Below are positions 1-6,240 of a DNA stretch of 9,167 bases, piece by piece. Location: positions 1-9,167 of the forward strand of contig CATPAW010000076.1 of the NCBI GenBank assembly GCA_955652255.1, written 5' to 3'. The position numbers and the translations under genes are program-made. The notes beneath the pieces were generated by a model. It was not told the DNA's origin. It made no database searches and saw nothing but the letters and a program-made list of their open reading frames with translations. Numbering within the stretch: position 1 is the stretch's first letter; every line of letters begins with the position of its first letter. This DNA is from an uncultured Chthoniobacterales bacterium. Lineage in GTDB: Bacteria; Verrucomicrobiota; Verrucomicrobiia; Chthoniobacterales; UBA10450.

Positions 1-1
1 A

Positions 2-82
2 TATTTTGCCCGCCCGACGTATGACGCGTCGAGACGATCTGCGCGCCTGGTCCGGCAATGGACGGATTGCATCAGTGAGTGA
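2..82 (+). CDS. Possible 3' end of an upstream gene (rpmI/L35-like?), partial
   Basis: This frame is open from the left edge to a TGA at 80-82 and gives 26 residues, rich in Arg, beginning YFARPTYDASRRS. The position directly in front of rplT is where rpmI (ribosomal protein L35) usually lies. The pattern 'RPT-Y ... S-R-R ... R-L-V-R' is loosely like an L35 C-terminus, but the match is weak and the tail after it is unusual. A second frame is also open here up to a TGA at 117-119, so coding is not certain. Only the sequence left of the window would settle it. Confidence 0.25.
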   Translation, partial: YFARPTYDASRRSARLVRQWTDCISE

Positions 83-128
83 GGTCGCGAAGATTGACAA
101 TGGAATAACAGCTCGCTGAACGAGGAGT

Positions 129-142
129 CCCGCAAAGGCGGG
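129..142 (+). promoter_or_regulatory. Short hairpin over the rplT ribosome-binding region
   Basis: CCCGC at 129-133 pairs with GCGGG at 138-142 around an AAAG loop. The only purine- and G-rich stretch that could act as a Shine-Dalgarno for rplT (about 137-143, 9 nt before the ATG) sits in the right arm, so the fold could hide the ribosome-binding site. L20 is known to repress its own operon by binding leader RNA in E. coli and B. subtilis. Whether this small hairpin takes part in such control is inference. Confidence 0.35.
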
Positions 143-152
143 GCAAAACAAA

Positions 153-536
153 ATGCCAAGAGCCACCAACGCCCCTGCCAGCCGGGAGCGGCGCAAACGC
201 GTCCTGAAGAAAGCCAAAGGTTACCGGGGACGCCGTTCGAAACTTTTCCGTTACGCCAAAGACGCGACCATGAAAGGCCAATATTGGGCCTATCGCGATC
301 GCAAAACACGCAAACGCACGTTTCGTTACCTTTGGATCCAGCGCCTCAATGCCGCCGCCCGCGCAAATGGCATGACCTACAGCCGTTTCGCCGAGGGCCT
401 TAAAGCCGCCGGCATCGGCCTCGATCGCAAGATCCTTTCCGATCTCGCCATCAACGACGACACGGCCTTCAAATCGATTGTTGAGCAAGCCAAAAACGCG
501 CTGGCGGAGAAATCGAAATCGAAAAAGGCGGCCTAG
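153..536 (+). CDS. rplT: 50S ribosomal protein L20
   Basis: This encodes a 127-residue, strongly basic protein that binds 23S rRNA early in assembly of the large ribosomal subunit. The N-terminal extension (about residues 1-60) is rich in Arg and Lys and carries the family signature around KKAKGYRGRRSKLFRYAK. The globular C-terminal part contains WIQRLNAAARANGMTYSRF, followed by the usual GLDRKILSDLAI segment. Length is close to the family norm (about 115-120) plus a short Lys/Ser/Ala tail. The ATG at 153 is chosen because it gives the canonical MPRATN-type start. It is the first clear gene of a + strand block with pheS and pheT, the common infC-rpmI-rplT-pheST neighbourhood of bacteria. The spacer to pheS is 126 nt and full of hairpins, so pheST may be partly uncoupled from it. 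Confidence 0.97.
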   Translation: MPRATNAPASRERRKRVLKKAKGYRGRRSKLFRYAKDATMKGQYWAYRDRKTRKRTFRYLWIQRLNAAARANGMTYSRFAEGLKAAGIGLDRKILSDLAINDDTAFKSIVEQAKNALAEKSKSKKAA

Positions 537-623
537 GTGGATCGAGCAGTCCCTTGCTCGATGCTAAATCAATGCGCCTGTGGCGCCATTTGTAACATCG
601 CGCGACGGAGCGCGCGATCCACC
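536..623 (+). repeat. Three-hairpin, cloverleaf-like palindromic element
   Basis: The rplT-pheS spacer contains an outer 9-bp inverted repeat, GGTGGATCG at 536-544 and CGATCCACC at 615-623. Inside are two perfect 8-bp hairpins with 6-nt loops: ATCGAGCA at 541-548 with TGCTCGAT at 555-562, and ATCGCGCG at 597-604 with CGCGCGAT at 611-618. Between them is a 5-bp hairpin, GCGCC at 574-578 with GGCGC at 582-586. If only GGTGG/CCACC closes the outside, all three hairpins form together as a cloverleaf. No T-tract follows, so it is not an obvious intrinsic terminator. It does not look like a tRNA. A dispersed palindromic repeat or an RNA control element for pheST are the main options. Confidence 0.6.
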
Positions 624-653
624 TTGAACGTTAGACCTTCACCGTTCAACGTT
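624..653 (+). repeat. AACGTT-type inverted repeat in front of pheS
   Basis: TTGAACG at 624-630 pairs with CGTTCAA at 643-649. The 10-mer GTTCAACGTT at 644-653 recurs exactly at 4501-4510 in front of carA. It lies 9 nt upstream of the pheS ATG, where a Shine-Dalgarno would be expected, and none is visible. It probably belongs to the same dispersed family as the cluster at 4431-4517. Confidence 0.5.
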
Positions 654-662
654 CGTTGTTCC

Positions 663-1748
663 ATGCCTCATCCGCTCGAAGAATTACGCGACGCCGCGCT
701 GCGCGAGATCAGCGATGCGCGCGACGTGCGAGCGCTCGAAGCTGCTCGGGTAAAATATCTGGGCCGCAGCGGCAGCATTTCCGCGTGGGGCGAGCAAATG
801 AAAACGCTCGGCAAAGACGAAAAGCCGATCGTTGGAAAATTACTCAATGAAGTTCGCAGTGCTCTGACGGCAGCGATCGAAGAACGCACGCAGGCTTTTC
901 GCGCCCAAAAAGAAGCAGGCGCGCTGGCTAACATCGACATTTCACTGCCAGGTAGTACTGGGCCGACTGGATATTCCGGCTATAGCGGGCACTCCGCTGC
1001 GTCTGTAGGATACTCCGGTTATTTACCGCTTGAGCGCGGTTCATTGCATCCCCTCACCCAAATGCTTGATCGCTCGATCGACATTTTTCGGCGCATGGGC
1101 TTCGCCCTCGCCGACGGACCGGACGTCGAAGATGAGTGGCATTGCTTCGACGCGCTCAACACGCCGCCCGAACATCCCGCACGCAATGAACAGGATACAT
1201 TTTATCTGCCGGATGGACGTTTGCTGCGGACGCACACTTCCACAGTGCAAATCCGCGCCATGCAAGCTGCGCCGCCGCCGATGCGTGTAATCGCGCCGGG
1301 CGCTGCCTATCGTCGTGACGAAGTGGACGCGATGCACAGTGCGCAGTTCCATCAAATCGAAGGCCTTTATGTCGATGAGACTGTCAGCGTGGGCGATCTT
1401 AAGGGTACGCTCGAGCTTTTCATGCGCGAGCTTTTCGGGCCGGACACCGAGGTGCAGTTTCGTCCGCACTATTTTCCATTTACCGAGCCAAGTTTGGAAA
1501 TCTACGTGAAATCAAAAGCGCTGAAACGCGGCGAGCAATGGATTGAAGTCGCCGGTTGCGGCATGGTGCATCCAGCCGTCTTCGAAGCCGTCAACAAAGC
1601 GCGCGGCGACCATGCTTACGATCCCGAAAAGTGGACCGGCTTCGCCTTCGGCCTCGGCATGGATCGGCTCGCCATGATCTTGTTCGACATCCCAGACATC
1701 CGCCTTTTTGCGCAAAACGATCTGCGGTTCCTCCGTCAATTCGCCTAA
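663..1748 (+). CDS. pheS: Phenylalanyl-tRNA synthetase alpha subunit
   Basis: This is the catalytic alpha subunit of the cytoplasmic alpha2-beta2 PheRS, which charges tRNA-Phe using Phe and ATP. It has 361 residues from the ATG at 663. The N-terminal part (about 1-90) is the helical tRNA-contacting arm. The class II core begins at LHPLTQ (H129) and shows HPARNEQDTFY, LLRTHTSTVQIR, motif 2 around YRRDEVDAMHSAQFHQIEG, FPFTEPSLEIYV, AGCGMVHP, and motif 3 GFAFGLGMDRLAM. It ends in the typical NDLRFLRQF. Between the usual LPG (G97) and G-LHP hinge, where most members have about six residues, this protein has roughly 22 extra ones dominated by Gly-Tyr-Ser units (951-1022). A longer reading from 537 would translate the hairpin spacer and is rejected. 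pheT follows after 3 nt, so the two are surely co-translated. Confidence 0.97.
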   Translation: MPHPLEELRDAALREISDARDVRALEAARVKYLGRSGSISAWGEQMKTLGKDEKPIVGKLLNEVRSALTAAIEERTQAFRAQKEAGALANIDISLPGSTGPTGYSGYSGHSAASVGYSGYLPLERGSLHPLTQMLDRSIDIFRRMGFALADGPDVEDEWHCFDALNTPPEHPARNEQDTFYLPDGRLLRTHTSTVQIRAMQAAPPPMRVIAPGAAYRRDEVDAMHSAQFHQIEGLYVDETVSVGDLKGTLELFMRELFGPDTEVQFRPHYFPFTEPSLEIYVKSKALKRGEQWIEVAGCGMVHPAVFEAVNKARGDHAYDPEKWTGFAFGLGMDRLAMILFDIPDIRLFAQNDLRFLRQFA

Positions 1749-1751
1749 CGA

Positions 1752-4100
1752 ATGAAATTCTCCGTTAACTGGCTGCGCGAATTTGTCGATCTTCCGAAGA
1801 ATGTGGACGAGATCGCGGAATTGCTCACCCGTGCCGGCGTCGAGACCGAAAATATCGAAACGCGTGGCACGAAGATCGACAAAGTGATCGTCGCGCAGAT
1901 CACGGCTTCGTCGCGCCATCCCAATGCCGACCGTCTCACCGTTTGCGAAGTTGATGACGCCAGCGGAACAAAACGGCAGATTGTTTGCGGCGCGACCAAT
2001 TACAAAGTTGGCGACAAAGTGCCGCTCGCCTTGCCCGGCGCGAAGTTGCCAAATGGTTTGGAAATTAAAAAAAACACATTGCGCGGCGTCGAATCGGAAG
2101 GAATGCTTTGCAGCGCGAAGGAGCTCGGTTTCGGCGAAGATGCGTCCGGATTGTTGATCTTGTCGCCGGAGGCAAAAGTCGGCGCGTCGATTGCCGATCT
2201 TTTTCCGAGCGACACAGTTCTCGACGTCGAGATCACGCCGAACCGCGGCGATTTGCTCAGTCATTTTGGTCTCGCGCGCGAAGTCGCGGCGTTAACGGGA
2301 AAGAAAATCAAGGCGCCAGCCGCTCTGGCAAAGATCGACATTAAAAGATCCGGCGTAAAAATTAGCGCGTTGCGTGACTGCCCGTTCTTCTCCGCGCGCA
2401 AAATCGACAATGTCAAAGTCGGGCCAAGTCCGGCTTGGTTGCGCGCGAAAATTGAGAGCGTCGGGATTCGTTCGATTAACAACATCGTCGACATTTCCAA
2501 CTTTGTGATGTTCGAGTTCGGCCAGCCAACGCATGCGTTCGATGCCGACAAACTCAAAGGCGGAATCAACGTGCGGCTGGCGCGTGACGGTGAAAAATTT
2601 CTCGCCCTCGACGGAAAGACCTATTCGCTCGCGCCGGAAAACCTGGTCATCGCCGATGACAAGCGCGCAGTCGGAATCGGTGGAGTGATGGGCGGCGAAG
2701 AAACGGGCGTCACTGAATCGACAAGAAATGTGCTGCTCGAGAGCGCTTACTTTTTACCGGCGAGCATTCGTCGCACTGCGAGAAATCTAAATTTGCCGAG
2801 CGATGCCAGCTATCGCTTTGAGCGCGGCGTCGATCCGGGAATGATTTTACGCGCATCACAACGCGCGACCGAACTCATTCGGGAAATCGCGGGCGGCAAT
2901 CCGGCTAAAGAAATTGCAGCTGCGGGAAAACTGCCGGCGAATCATTCGGACGTTTCGCTGAGCTACCAGAAATGCGATCAAGTTCTCGGACTGGCGATCA
3001 AACCGAAAACAGTCGACGAAATTCTGGCGCGGTTCGGCTTAACCAAAGCCAAAACAGCAAAGACAAGATCGACATGGAAAATTCCGAGTTACCGGCGGGA
3101 TTTGCAGCGGGACGTCGATCTTATTGAGGAAGTCGTGCGAGTGCATGGCGTCGACAAAATTTCCGGCACGGACCGAAGCCGGTTCACTCAGTCGAGCGCA
3201 GCCGATCATTCACGTGATCTCGAATCGTCACTGCGGAATCGGTTAGTCGCACACGGCCTTTCGGAAGTGCGAACACCGAAGTTGATTCCGCGAAGCGCAA
3301 TCGCACTCGGCGAAAACGCAATCAGTTTACGCAATCCGCTTAGCGAAGATCATGTCGCCCTGCGGCCGACTTTGTTGGCAGGACTTCTGGGTGTTCTCAA
3401 TCGCAACGTACGCGCAAGCGTCGAACGAGTCGCGATTTTCGAACTGGGCCGCATCTTCGTTCCGCCGACAGGAAAGGAAGAACGCCATCTCGGGCTTTTA
3501 CTTTGGGGGAACGCGACGAGTGCGCCCCATTGGCGGCTACGCGAGAAGCACCAGCTTGAGTTCTTCGATCTGAAAGGTGCAATCGAATCGCTCATGATTC
3601 CAGCGCTGTCGTTTCGCCGAGGCGAAGATGTCGACCTTGCACTCGCAACGGAAATTCTGTCTTGGAATCGAGCGATTGGTTTTGCCGGGCAACTCTCCGC
3701 GCAGCGTAGATCGACAATCAGTGCGCCGGGTGCAGTTTTTTTCGCGGAGTTAGAGGTCGATCCAATTCTGAGCGGTGATGAAACGACGAAAACGTTTCGT
3801 GAAATCGAGAAATTTCCCGCGGTCACACGCGACATTGCGATGATCGTGCCGGAAAAACTAAGTCACGCCGAAATCCTGCGCCTGATTGAAAGCGTAAACG
3901 AACCGCTGCTCGAAAGCGTCCAGTTGTTCGACCTTTTCTCCGGCAGCGAAAGCAGTCTTGGCCCGGCCCGAAAGTCGCTCGCATACAGATTGACATATCG
4001 CGACCGGAGTCGCACACTGACGAGTGAGGAAGTGACTGCGGCGCACGCGAAAATTCGCGAGCGCTTGCAGCGCGAACTCGGCGCGGAATTGCGCGAGTAG
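1752..4100 (+). CDS. pheT: Phenylalanyl-tRNA synthetase beta subunit
   Basis: This is the large beta subunit of PheRS, which binds tRNA and edits mischarged Tyr-tRNA-Phe. It has 782 residues, near the usual 790-800. Domains in order: N-terminal MKFSVNWLREFV, the start typical of bacterial PheT; an EMAP/OB-type tRNA-binding domain at about 40-150 (VIVAQITASSRHPNADRL, GATNYKVGDKVPLALPGAKL); the B3/B4 editing domain at about 205-370 (INNIVDISNFVMFEFGQPTHAFDADKL, split here only by reading, then GGVMGGEETGV); B5 at about 400-470; an inactive class II-like core; and the C-terminal anticodon-binding ferredoxin-fold domain at about 690-782, with KFPAVTRDIAMIV and the closing SLAYRLTYRDRSRTLT. The ATG is 3 nt after the pheS stop, with no clear Shine-Dalgarno, so translational coupling is likely. 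Confidence 0.97.
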   Translation: MKFSVNWLREFVDLPKNVDEIAELLTRAGVETENIETRGTKIDKVIVAQITASSRHPNADRLTVCEVDDASGTKRQIVCGATNYKVGDKVPLALPGAKLPNGLEIKKNTLRGVESEGMLCSAKELGFGEDASGLLILSPEAKVGASIADLFPSDTVLDVEITPNRGDLLSHFGLAREVAALTGKKIKAPAALAKIDIKRSGVKISALRDCPFFSARKIDNVKVGPSPAWLRAKIESVGIRSINNIVDISNFVMFEFGQPTHAFDADKLKGGINVRLARDGEKFLALDGKTYSLAPENLVIADDKRAVGIGGVMGGEETGVTESTRNVLLESAYFLPASIRRTARNLNLPSDASYRFERGVDPGMILRASQRATELIREIAGGNPAKEIAAAGKLPANHSDVSLSYQKCDQVLGLAIKPKTVDEILARFGLTKAKTAKTRSTWKIPSYRRDLQRDVDLIEEVVRVHGVDKISGTDRSRFTQSSAADHSRDLESSLRNRLVAHGLSEVRTPKLIPRSAIALGENAISLRNPLSEDHVALRPTLLAGLLGVLNRNVRASVERVAIFELGRIFVPPTGKEERHLGLLLWGNATSAPHWRLREKHQLEFFDLKGAIESLMIPALSFRRGEDVDLALATEILSWNRAIGFAGQLSAQRRSTISAPGAVFFAELEVDPILSGDETTKTFREIEKFPAVTRDIAMIVPEKLSHAEILRLIESVNEPLLESVQLFDLFSGSESSLGPARKSLAYRLTYRDRSRTLTSEEVTAAHAKIRERLQRELGAELRE

Positions 4101-4111
4101 TTCTTTGAAGG

Positions 4112-4179
4112 GAGAGCCGTTCGTTGAGGGTTGGGCAGGAAACCAGTGCTTTTCTCTCAACTCTCAACCAGCGGCTCTC
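4112..4179 (+). repeat. Imperfect 22-bp hairpin after pheT
   Basis: The arm at 4112-4133 (starting GAGAGCCG) and the arm at 4158-4179 (ending CGGCTCTC) pair at about 19 of 22 positions around a 24-nt loop. It starts 11 nt after the pheT stop. The following bases are CGAAAATTT, without a real T-run, so it is at best a weak intrinsic terminator. It could protect the 3' end of the pheST message or be another dispersed palindrome. Confidence 0.5.
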
Positions 4180-4180
4180 G

Positions 4181-4375
4181 AAAATTTACCCTGCGATGTT
4201 CGAGATTACAGGTGTGATGCCCGAACCGATAGTTGATCAAGCAAGGAGGCTCGGTCGCACGGAGAAAATGACATGCCTTAATTGGAAGTCAGATGCTGCG
4301 GCGACGGTCATCCGCCCTTTACCGAGAGGGAACGGGCCATCCACCTAAACGGCACCGGCGGGGTAAAAATTTGCG
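4181..4375 (+). ncRNA. ssrS: Candidate 6S RNA
   Basis: I read this as 6S RNA, which binds RNA polymerase sigma-70 holoenzyme by mimicking an open promoter. The ends close as a stem: 4185-4194 pairs with 4358-4367 (TTTACCCTGC with GCGGGGTAAA, one G-U). From memory of E. coli 6S, several blocks recur in the same order: GATGTTCG right after the closing stem (4195-4202), GAACCGATA (4223-4231, GAGCCGATA in E. coli), GCTCGGTC (4249-4256), GCCTTAA (4275-4281) and CTGCGGCGAC (4296-4305). Total length near 190 nt fits the family. A strong intrinsic terminator follows at once. No ORF of note fits here. The alternative is a leader or riboswitch for carA, but the ordered 6S-like blocks argue against it. 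Exact ends are estimates. Confidence 0.75.
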
Positions 4376-4416
4376 AAAGGCCTGGGTTGATTGCCGGCCC
4401 AGGCCTTTTCTTTTTT
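4376..4416 (+). terminator. Strong Rho-independent terminator after the 6S candidate
   Basis: AAAGGCCTGGG at 4376-4386 pairs perfectly over 11 bp with CCCAGGCCTTT at 4398-4408, with an 11-nt loop. A T-rich tail runs to 4416 (TTTTCTTTTTT). It ends the small RNA and isolates it from carA, which starts 110 nt further on. Confidence 0.9.
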
Positions 4417-4430
4417 CGGAAGCAACCATT

Positions 4431-4517
4431 CAACGTTCAAATCCCAACGTCCAATTTTTCAAGGCAGCGCCGATTTCCAGTTGAGCGTTGAACGTTGTGC
4501 GTTCAACGTTGGACGTT
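4431..4517 (+). repeat. AACGTT-type repeat cluster in front of carA
   Basis: Two inverted pairs interleave: CAACGTTCAA at 4431-4440 with TTGAACGTTG at 4488-4497, and AACGTCCAA at 4446-4454 with TTGGACGTT at 4509-4517. The order A-B-A'-B' is not nested, so both pairs together would need a pseudoknot-like fold or are simply repeat copies. GTTCAACGTT at 4501-4510 is identical to the copy in front of pheS. Nothing else, such as a clear promoter or Shine-Dalgarno, is visible between the terminator and carA. Confidence 0.6.
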
Positions 4518-4526
4518 TTTGAGCTG

Positions 4527-5669
4527 ATGAAAGCAATCCTCGCCCTTGAAGACGGAAGATTCTTTGAGGGCGAATCATTTGGCGCAACCGGCGCCCGCGT
4601 AGGGGAAATTTGTTTCAACACCGCGATGACCGGTTATCAGGAAGTGCTGACCGATCCATCGTACCGCGGCCAGATCGTGGCCATGACTTATCCATTAATC
4701 GGCAATTACGGAACCAACTCGCTCGATCAGGAAAGCGGCTCGCCGCACGTGCGCGGTTTTGTCATCGAAGAATTGAGCGAAACGCCGAGTAACTGGCGCT
4801 CCGAAATGTCGCTCGACGAGTATTTGCGCAAATGGGACATCCCCGGTGTGCAGAGAATCGACACGCGCGCGCTGACGCGACATCTTCGCACCCGCGGCGC
4901 AATGAAGGCATGTCTGACGACGGAAGAAATCTCGCCCGAGGAAGCGACGCAGCGCGCGATCGAAGGCGAAGGTGTGATCGGCATGGATTATGTGCGCGAA
5001 GTCTCCACGCCCGAAGTTTATCAGTGGGATCCGAACGATGAACTGAGCAAACCCTGGACGATCGCGAATGGAAACAAGACGAATCAGCCGTCGCTCCCGC
5101 CGATCCGATTTCGCATCGCCGCTTACGATTACGGGATCAAACAAAACATTTTGCGGTTGCTGCGTCAGAAAGGATTCGGCGTTACCGTTGTTCCCGCATC
5201 GACAACCGCTGAGGAAGTGCTCGCGCTCGATCCCGACGGAGTTTTTCTTTCCAACGGTCCCGGCGATCCGGCCGCTCTCCCCTAAGCGCACAAAGCGGTA
5301 CGCGATTTGATGGACAAAACACCGATCTTCGGCATTTGCCTCGGCCATCAAATTCTCGGTTTCGCTTTTGGCGGATCGACATTCAAATTAAAATTCGGCC
5401 ATCGCGGCGCGAATCAGCCGGTCAAAGATCTAAAGAGCGGGAAGGTCGCGATCACCGCGCAAAACCACGGTTTCGCGGTCGATCCAGAATCATTGCCCTC
5501 GAATGTCGAAGTCACTCACATCAATTTGAATGATGGAACGGTGGAAGGAATGCGCCACAAAGAATTGCCCATTTTCAGTGTGCAATATCATCCTGAAGCC
5601 GCGCCCGGGCCACATGATGCCTCCTACTTCTTCGGGCAATTCGCCGATTTAATCGAAGGACATCGGTAG
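4527..5669 (+). pseudogene. carA: Carbamoyl-phosphate synthase small subunit, interrupted by an in-frame TAA
   Basis: CarA hydrolyses glutamine and passes ammonia to CarB to make carbamoyl phosphate for pyrimidines and arginine. The start is the ATG at 4527 (MKAILALEDGRFFEG). An upstream TTG at 4488 lies in repeat DNA. The N-terminal domain (about 1-190) carries GEICFNTAMTGYQEVLTDPSY and the IDTRALTRHLR segment. The class I glutamine amidotransferase domain follows, with LSNGPGDPAALP. At 5283-5285 the frame meets TAA (codon 253) and then continues, without any shift, as AHKAVRDLMDK. The nucleophile Cys271 is in GICLGHQ (TGC at 5337), and His355 and Glu357 are in YHPEAA. The 379 sense codons match the usual length. 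CarA proteins commonly have Tyr before Ala here, so TAC or TAT to TAA is the simplest change. It is either a sequencing error, a recent nonsense mutation, or (less likely) read through. carB is not in the window. Confidence 0.85.
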
Positions 5670-5682
5670 GCTGAGACTCTGT

Positions 5683-5724
5683 CGAGCCGAAGAACTCTGC
5701 CGCCAGAGACGGAGGCAGCTACAA
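5683..5724 (+). repeat. Copy or remnant of the GGCAGCTACAA repeat
   Basis: The spacer after carA ends with GGCAGCTACAA at 5714-5724, identical to 6311-6321. It is preceded by CTGCCGCCAG at 5697-5706, similar to the CTGCCGC arm of the other copy. It looks like a decayed copy of the same palindromic family, placed just upstream of the small secreted protein. Confidence 0.5.
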
Positions 5725-5757
5725 TTGACCGAGACGGATAGCGGCCGATATTTGTTC

Positions 5758-6171
5758 ATGTTTAATTCAACACCAAACAAACCCACGGTTTTGAAAGTCG
5801 CGGTGGCTTTCGCATTCACTGCTGCTTTGGCTTTTTCGCCCCTTGCTCTGGCGGAAGAGCACGAACACGGCAAGGAAAAGCTGGACACGGCCGCGAGCAA
5901 AACTGTCACCGGCGAAGTAGTCGATATGATGTGCTATGTCGATCACAACGCGATGGGCGACAAACACGCTTCGTGCGCGGCCAAGTGCATTAAAGGCGGC
6001 GGTCCAGTCGGCATCACGAGTGAAGGCAAAACGTATCTCGTCGTCGGCGAGCACAAACCGATCAACGATCAGCTCGCCGAGTATGCGGGAAAAACAGTCA
6101 CGTTGAAAGGAAAACTGGCTGAGCGCGACGGCATCAGTATGATCGAGAACGCCGAAATCGTTAATAAATAG
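5758..6171 (+). CDS. Small secreted Cys/His-rich protein of unknown function
   Basis: From the ATG at 5758 this gives 137 residues. A TTG at 5725 would add residues encoded next to a repeat and is not preferred. Residues 1-32 form a Sec signal peptide: Lys13, a hydrophobic run VAVAFAFTAALAF, then A-L-A before EEHEHG, with predicted cleavage after Ala32. The mature part starts with an acidic, His-containing linker. A compact segment at about 50-85 follows, with Cys59, His63, His70, Cys73 and Cys77 in the pattern CY-DH-x4-G-KH-xx-CAAKC. The C-terminal part (about 90-137) reads as short beta strands (KTYLVVGEH, KTVTLKGKLAERDG), as in a small OB-like barrel. From memory it resembles uncharacterised secreted proteins of Acidobacteria and Verrucomicrobia (DUF5818-like). 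Metal or haem binding by the Cys/His set is inference. No clear Shine-Dalgarno is seen. It converges on the glycosyltransferase gene. Confidence 0.85.
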   Translation: MFNSTPNKPTVLKVAVAFAFTAALAFSPLALAEEHEHGKEKLDTAASKTVTGEVVDMMCYVDHNAMGDKHASCAAKCIKGGGPVGITSEGKTYLVVGEHKPINDQLAEYAGKTVTLKGKLAERDGISMIENAEIVNK

Positions 6172-6240
6172 CAACCGGTTAATTCAAGCAGGCGCGCAAG
6201 ATCGATCCCGCGACTGCAGGACGCGCCGCTTTGCGTAGGG

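Noticed and set aside
536..623. tRNA gene, because of the cloverleaf shape
   Set aside because: There are no tRNA invariant bases (TTCGA T-loop, GG D-loop) and stem lengths do not fit.
537..662. In-frame extension of pheS upstream to 537
   Set aside because: It would translate the hairpin spacer and repeat and add 42 residues absent from the family. The ATG at 663 gives the normal N-terminus.
1512..2264. Long minus-strand open frame across pheS and pheT
   Set aside because: It lies antisense to two certain genes, shows no recognisable motif and crosses their boundary.
4181..4416. Riboswitch or attenuator controlling carA
   Set aside because: The blocks match 6S RNA in order, and the terminator is 110 nt upstream of carA with no visible anti-terminator partner. 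Kept only as a minor alternative.
4488..4526. Earlier TTG start for carA
   Set aside because: The added 13 residues are encoded by the AACGTT repeat, and the ATG at 4527 matches the family start.
5283..5285. Recoding of TAA as an amino acid across this genome
   Set aside because: TAA ends pheS (1746-1748) and other genes here at the expected family length, so it acts as a normal stop.
4695..5351. Minus-strand open frame of 218 codons across carA
   Set aside because: It is a shadow of the carA coding strand caused by codon bias, with no motif.
5307..5669. The second half of carA as a separate glutamine amidotransferase gene
   Set aside because: It begins in mid-domain, lacks the GPGDP oxyanion strand region and has no Shine-Dalgarno. 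It is the continuation of carA in the same frame.
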